Part shown: positions 60,297-64,000 of the stretch, piece after piece
Numbering within the stretch: the stretch's first letter is position 1
Layout: the number at the start of each line of letters is the position of its first letter
Assembly: GCF_003466125.1 (NCBI RefSeq)
Contig: NZ_QSOC01000004.1
Location: 1 to 64,000, forward strand
DNA length: 64,000 bases
Direction: 5' to 3'
From: Collinsella sp. TM10-22
Lineage (GTDB): Bacteria; Actinomycetota; Coriobacteriia; Coriobacteriales; Coriobacteriaceae
Made by a program: the position numbers and the translations under genes
Notes under the pieces: model-generated
Database searches by the model: none
What the model was told of the DNA's origin: nothing
Seen by the model: only the letters and a program-made list of their open reading frames with translations

Positions 60297-61097
60297 ATGG
60301 AATTCTCGATCATTCAGGTCGCCTTGGTCTTCGTTGTTACGTTCATCGCGGCAATCGACCAGTTTGACTTCCTCGAGTCTCTCTATCAGCCCATCGTCAC
60401 CGGCGCCGTCATCGGTCTTATCCTTGGCGACCTCAACACCGGTCTTCTCGTGGGTGGTACCTATCAGCTCATGACGATTGGCAACATGCCGATCGGAGGC
60501 GCTCAGCCGCCTAACGCCGTCATTGGCGGCATCATGGCAGCCATTCTCGCTATCGCCACGGGCCTCGAGCCCAACGCGGCAGTCGGCCTTGCCATTCCGT
60601 TCGCTCTGCTTGGTCAGCTCGGCGTTACCCTGGTCTTCACGCTTATGTCCCCGCTTATGTCCACGGCCGATAACATGGCTCATAACGCGGACACCAAGGG
60701 CATCGAGCGCCTGAACTACTTCGCCATGGCTCTGCTCGGCCTGATCTTCGCTGTCGTCGTCACCCTGTTCTTCATCGCTGGCGCTACCATTGGTCAGACC
60801 ATCGCTTCCGCCATCCCGACTTGGCTGCAGACCGGTCTGTCCGCTGCAGGCGGCATGATGCGCTTCGTCGGCTTCGCCGTCCTGCTCAAGGTTATGATGA
60901 ACCGCGATATGTGGGGCTTCTTCCTCATGGGCTTTGGCCTCGCGCTCATCACCGTTGCCAACGATTCGCTGGCAACCCCTGCTCTGCTCATCCTCGCTCT
61001 CATCGGCTTCGGCATCGCTTTCTGGGACTTCCAGCAGCAGACCGAGCTGAAGGGTGCAGCTGTTTCTGACGGAGGTGACTTCGAAGATGGCATCTAA
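60297..61097 (+). CDS. PTS EIIC, mannose family (AgaW-like)
   Basis: A 266-aa membrane protein starting MEFSIIQVALVFVVTFIAAIDQFDFLESLYQPIVTGAVIGLILGD. Conserved NMPIGGAQPPNAVIGG and a final soluble tail (QQQTELKGAAVSDGGDFEDGI) are seen. GAAAGGAGG lies 7 nt upstream. It builds the sugar channel with EIID, whose gene overlaps its last 11 nt. Confidence 0.95.
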   Translation: MEFSIIQVALVFVVTFIAAIDQFDFLESLYQPIVTGAVIGLILGDLNTGLLVGGTYQLMTIGNMPIGGAQPPNAVIGGIMAAILAIATGLEPNAAVGLAIPFALLGQLGVTLVFTLMSPLMSTADNMAHNADTKGIERLNYFAMALLGLIFAVVVTLFFIAGATIGQTIASAIPTWLQTGLSAAGGMMRFVGFAVLLKVMMNRDMWGFFLMGFGLALITVANDSLATPALLILALIGFGIAFWDFQQQTELKGAAVSDGGDFEDGI

Positions 61098-62169
61098 TGA
61101 GTATGTGATCCCGGAGCACTACGAGGATCTCACTCCTGCTCCGCAGCTCGACCAGAAGACCCTCAACAAGATGGCTTGGCGCTCCTGCTTCCTGCAGGCA
61201 TCGTTCAACTACGAGCGCATGCAGGCCGCTGGCTGGCTTTACTCCATCATCCCCGGTCTGGAGAAGATCCACACCAACAAGAACGACCTCGCGGCTTCCA
61301 TGAGCCACAACCTGGAGTTCTTCAACACCCACCCGTTCCTCGTCACCTTTGTTATGGGTATCGTGCTTTCGCTCGAGCAGAACAAGGTTGACATCCCCAC
61401 GATCCGCGCCGTCCGCGTCGCCGCAATGGGCCCGCTCGGTGGTATCGGTGACGCCCTGTTCTGGCTGACGCTCGTGCCTATCACGGCCGGCATCACCTCC
61501 AACATGGCCATCAACGGCAACGCCGCTGCGCCGATCATCTTCCTGGTGATCTTCAACGTCGTCCAGTTCGCTCTGCGCTTCTGGCTCATGAACTGGTCCT
61601 ACAAGCTTGGCACCAGCGCTATTGACGCTCTGACTGCCAACATGCAGGCCTTCACGCGTGCCGCTTCCATCATGGGCGTCTTCGTCGTCGGTTGCCTGGT
61701 CGTCACCATGGGTGGCACCCAGATCAACCTCCAGATCCCCAACGGCACCACCCGTGGCCTCTCCGCTACTACCGTGATCGTCTCCGAGAAGGAGGCCGAG
61801 AACTTCACCGGTATGGAGGGCATCGATACCGAGACCGCTGAGGCCGGTACCATCGCCATGACCGATAAGGACGGCAACGCCCTTACCGCTTCCGATGCCG
61901 ACGGCAACGCTGTCGAGTGCGGCGTCACCGATCTGGGCAACGGCATGGAGTCCGTTACCTACGGCACCGTCACCGAGGATCCGGTCAACTTCTCCGTTGC
62001 CGACACCCTCAACACCATCGTCCCGAAGCTCGTCCCGCTTATGCTTACGCTGCTGCTTTACTACATGTTCGCTAAGCACAGCTGGACCCCGACCAAGGGC
62101 ATTCTGCTGCTCTTCGTCCTGGGCATCCTGGGCGCTGGCCCGCTTGGTCTCTGGCCGAGCATCTGGTAA
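61087..62169 (+). CDS. PTS EIID, mannose family, with an inserted domain
   Basis: A 360-aa protein. The N-terminal half is a normal EIID (WRSCFLQASFNYERMQAAGWLYSIIPGLEKI, MGPLGGIGDALFW). The last TM segments (LVPLMLTLLLYYMF and after) are normal too. Between them, residues about 217-302 form a hydrophilic, Thr/Asp/Gly-rich insertion (DKDGNALTASDADGNAVEC) longer than the usual loop. The ATG at 61087 has GGAGGTG upstream; an in-frame ATG at 61054 would lie inside EIIC without a ribosome site. Confidence 0.93.
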   Translation: MASNEYVIPEHYEDLTPAPQLDQKTLNKMAWRSCFLQASFNYERMQAAGWLYSIIPGLEKIHTNKNDLAASMSHNLEFFNTHPFLVTFVMGIVLSLEQNKVDIPTIRAVRVAAMGPLGGIGDALFWLTLVPITAGITSNMAINGNAAAPIIFLVIFNVVQFALRFWLMNWSYKLGTSAIDALTANMQAFTRAASIMGVFVVGCLVVTMGGTQINLQIPNGTTRGLSATTVIVSEKEAENFTGMEGIDTETAEAGTIAMTDKDGNALTASDADGNAVECGVTDLGNGMESVTYGTVTEDPVNFSVADTLNTIVPKLVPLMLTLLLYYMFAKHSWTPTKGILLLFVLGILGAGPLGLWPSIW

Positions 62170-62235
62170 GGCTCTAGCTTGAGGGGTGTGTCCCTACGCG
62201 GCTCACACCCCGACCCCTTAAGCCATGTGTATGTT

Positions 62236-62275
62236 AAAAGCCGCGTGCTCGAAAGAGCGCGCGGCTTTTGTTTTC
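62236..62275 (+). terminator. Terminator of the Aga-like PTS operon
   Basis: AAAAGCCGCGTGCTC pairs with GAGCGCGCGGCTTTT around GAAA, followed by GTTTTC. Confidence 0.93.
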
Positions 62276-62354
62276 TTGATGATTCGGGTGTGGCAGACAG
62301 ATAATGCTAAACACCCTAGGTAGTTAGCCGAGTTTGAGAAAATGGGAGGATAGG

Positions 62355-63086
62355 ATGGCGATCGGAGCGCGTAAGCAACCGCTGTACGATCAGCTGGTCG
62401 ATATTCTGACCGAAAAGATTGACCATGAATATCGCGCCGGTGACATGATTCCTTCCGAGCGCGAACTTTCGGAACGCTATGGCCTCTCGCGCACTACGGT
62501 ACGCCTGGCTCTGCAGGAACTGGAGCGTTTGGGACTGGTGGTTCGGCAGCACGGTCGCGGTACCTTTGTGACCGACCGTTCGGCAAAGGCAACCAATCTT
62601 ATGCAGTCCTACAGTTTTACCGAGCAGATGCGCGCGATGGGTCGCGACCCCGAGACCACGATTCTCGAGTTTTGCGAGATGGAGGCCGATAAGAATCTGG
62701 CCGAGCATATGGGATTACGTATCGGTGATCGCATTTTTAAGCTCAAGCGCCTTCGTTCTGCCGACAACATGCCCATGATGGTCGAACGTAGCTATCTACC
62801 GGTTCGTCAATTTCTGTCCCTAAAGCGACCGCTGCTGGAGCGTAAGCCGCTTTACGATGTGATTGAGCAGGACTTTCAGCAAAAGATACGCGTGGCCGAA
62901 GAGGAGTTTTATGCGAGCATAGCCCGTCCCACCGATGCCCATCTTTTGGGAATTGTCGAGGGTTCGCCTGTGCTCGATTTGGTCAGGACTACGTATAACG
63001 AGTCAAACGAGGTTGTGGAGTATACGCTCTCGGTTGCTCGTGCCGATCAGTTTAAATACAAGGTTTACCACCAGCGTGGCGACTAG
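62355..63086 (+). CDS. GntR/HutC-family regulator (UTRA domain), AgaR/NagR-like
   Basis: A 243-aa protein. Winged helix KQPLYDQLVDILTEKIDHEYRAGDMIPSERELSERYGLSRTTVRLALQELERLGLVVRQHGRGTFV, then a UTRA domain ending VVEYTLSVARADQFKYKV. It starts at the ATG at 62355 with GGGAGGA upstream. It lies between the PTS operon and the sugar isomerase gene, both preceded by TGGT-TACT-ACCA. It probably senses a phosphorylated amino sugar. Confidence 0.93.
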   Translation: MAIGARKQPLYDQLVDILTEKIDHEYRAGDMIPSERELSERYGLSRTTVRLALQELERLGLVVRQHGRGTFVTDRSAKATNLMQSYSFTEQMRAMGRDPETTILEFCEMEADKNLAEHMGLRIGDRIFKLKRLRSADNMPMMVERSYLPVRQFLSLKRPLLERKPLYDVIEQDFQQKIRVAEEEFYASIARPTDAHLLGIVEGSPVLDLVRTTYNESNEVVEYTLSVARADQFKYKVYHQRGD

Positions 63087-63125
63087 TGTTCACATCGTTT
63101 CCATGTGATGATTCTTTGCATTTAA

Positions 63126-63161
63126 CTGGTTACTACCAGATAACCAACTGAAGTGTATAAT
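63126..63161 (+). promoter_or_regulatory. GntR operator and -10 box of the SIS gene
   Basis: CTGGT-TACT-ACCAG (63126-63139) is a perfect palindrome, with TATAAT at 63156-63161. The operator covers the place of the -35 box, fitting repression by the adjacent GntR protein. Confidence 0.7.
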
Positions 63162-63200
63162 TGCACGTCAGAGGATTACTTCTAGAGAGAGGTATTAGAA

Positions 63201-64000
63201 ATGTTCGAGAAGAGTGTCGAGGAGCTCACCGAGCTCGGCGCCCAGATCACCACGGCCGAGATTGCTCAGCAGCCCGAGCTCTGGCGTGATACGCTCAACA
63301 TCTATCGCGAGAACAAGGAGGCCATCGAGGCCTTTCTGGCCGAGGCTCGCGCTATGGGCGAGGGCCGTCTGTCCGTTGTCTTTACCGGTGCCGGTACGTC
63401 CGACTATGTTGGCGATACCTGCGCCCCGTACCTGCGTCACGCTGGCAACACTGATCTCTACGACTTTAAGCCCATCGCCACGACCGACATCGTGAGCGCC
63501 CCGCGCGACTTCCTGCGCGCCGAGGATCCCACGCTCGTGGTTTCCTTTGCCCGTTCTGGCAACAGCCCCGAGAGCCTTGCCGCCGTTGCCGTTGCCAAGG
63601 AGCTCGTCCACAACGTCAAGTTCCTTAACATCACCTGCGCTCCCGAGGGCAAGCTCGCCGTCGAGTCCGCTGATGACCCCAATGCGCTGACGCTGCTCAT
63701 CCCGCGCGCCAACGACAAGGGCTTCGCCATGACCGGTTCTTACACCTGCATGACCCTGCTCTCTACCCTCATCTTTGACGAGGCTTCCGACGAGCAGAAG
63801 GCCGAGTGGGTCGAGACCATCGCCAAGATGGGCGAGGAGGTCATCGATCGTGAGCCCGAGGTCGCCGATTACCTGGCTGGCGACTTCAACCGCGTGACCT
63901 ACTTGGGTTCCGGCTCCTTCGGGGGCCTTGCCCAGGAGAGCCAGCTCAAGATCCTCGAGCTCGCTCACGGTCTGGTCGCTACTTCCTACGACACCTCCAT
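63201..64000 (+). CDS. agaS: AgaS-type sugar isomerase/deaminase (SIS domains), cut by the window end
   Basis: The first 266 codons of a longer gene (MFEKSVEELTELGAQITTAEIAQQPELWRDTLNIYRENKEAI...). The first SIS domain has VVFTGAGTSDYVGDTCAPYL and VVSFARSGNSPESLAAV. A second begins RVTYLGSGSFGGLAQESQLKILELAHGLV. This is the pattern of AgaS (galactosamine-6-phosphate isomerase/deaminase), usually about 385 aa. It belongs with the mannose-family PTS upstream. GAGAGAGG precedes the ATG. The 3' part lies outside the window. Confidence 0.9.
   Translation, partial: MFEKSVEELTELGAQITTAEIAQQPELWRDTLNIYRENKEAIEAFLAEARAMGEGRLSVVFTGAGTSDYVGDTCAPYLRHAGNTDLYDFKPIATTDIVSAPRDFLRAEDPTLVVSFARSGNSPESLAAVAVAKELVHNVKFLNITCAPEGKLAVESADDPNALTLLIPRANDKGFAMTGSYTCMTLLSTLIFDEASDEQKAEWVETIAKMGEEVIDREPEVADYLAGDFNRVTYLGSGSFGGLAQESQLKILELAHGLVATSYDTS

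Overview
The window is about 60% G+C, densely coding bacterial chromosome. It combines Actinobacteria-like codon use (heavy use of GCC, GAG and CTC) with an anaerobe or gut-type gene set: three sugar PTS loci, a 6-phospho-beta-glucosidase, a Mn-dependent pyrophosphatase, hypA-hypB without a visible hydrogenase, and tatA-tatC. The best fit is a Coriobacteriia genome close to Collinsella. This is an inference from gene content and style; no rRNA is present to confirm it.

Layout. 1-440: tRNA-Leu(UAA) on the minus strand, with a duplicated tRNA 3' end plus terminator. 0.45-4.6 kb: a TPR-like anchored protein, an orphan galactitol-type PTS EIIB with a glyoxalase-fold (VOC) protein, a two-component system, and a DUF4342 protein. 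5-8.9 kb is an accessory patch: two metallophosphoesterases (one frameshifted), a lower-GC unknown gene, a 180-bp inverted-repeat element, and a DUF1778-GNAT toxin-antitoxin pair. 8.9-16 kb: gluQ, a DUF2207 membrane protein, a GNAT acetyltransferase and purH. 16-20 kb: a BceRS-like two-component system, hipBA with three evenly spaced operators, and a universal stress protein. 20-26 kb: uppP, pcrA and manA. 26-32 kb: a GntR regulator divergent from a beta-glucoside PTS operon (GH1 enzyme, EIIC, EIIB, EIIA), then a ROK kinase. 32-43 kb: ppaC, nhaA, an aminotransferase, a STAS protein, tatAC, hypAB, a type IA topoisomerase and a zinc-ribbon membrane protein. 43-48 kb: tmk, holB, ricT, comF and a possible nuclease-fold gene. 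49-51.6 kb: a 211-bp MITE-like element, a strongly structured leader or ncRNA, a solute-binding lipoprotein and hpf (raiA). 51.7-57.3 kb: a DegV protein, a beta-hydroxyacid dehydrogenase with a Cys/His-rich tail, a HEAT-like protein, an isocitrate/isopropylmalate-type dehydrogenase and a SurA-N-like anchored protein. 57.4-58.3 kb: an HTH/DUF2975 pair. 59-64 kb: a mannose-family (Aga-type) PTS operon that includes a yajC-like gene, its GntR regulator, and the start of an AgaS-type sugar isomerase gene.

How the genes work together. Sugar entry is by phosphotransfer. The beta-glucoside PTS delivers 6-phospho-beta-glucosides to the GH1 enzyme, and the ROK kinase may phosphorylate the free glucose released. 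The Aga-like PTS, the SIS isomerase and the GntR regulator share TGGT-N4-ACCA operators, which points to amino-sugar (host glycan) use.

Most notable non-coding features: (i) a structured RNA candidate of about 320 nt in the comF-hpf interval, the typical position of the raiA-motif RNA; (ii) two unrelated MITE-like elements with 30-bp and 44-bp terminal inverted repeats; (iii) a dispersed family of short repeats with a GTCCC/GGGAC core that brackets several gene cassettes; (iv) very long palindromes directly after purH, uppP and pcrA.
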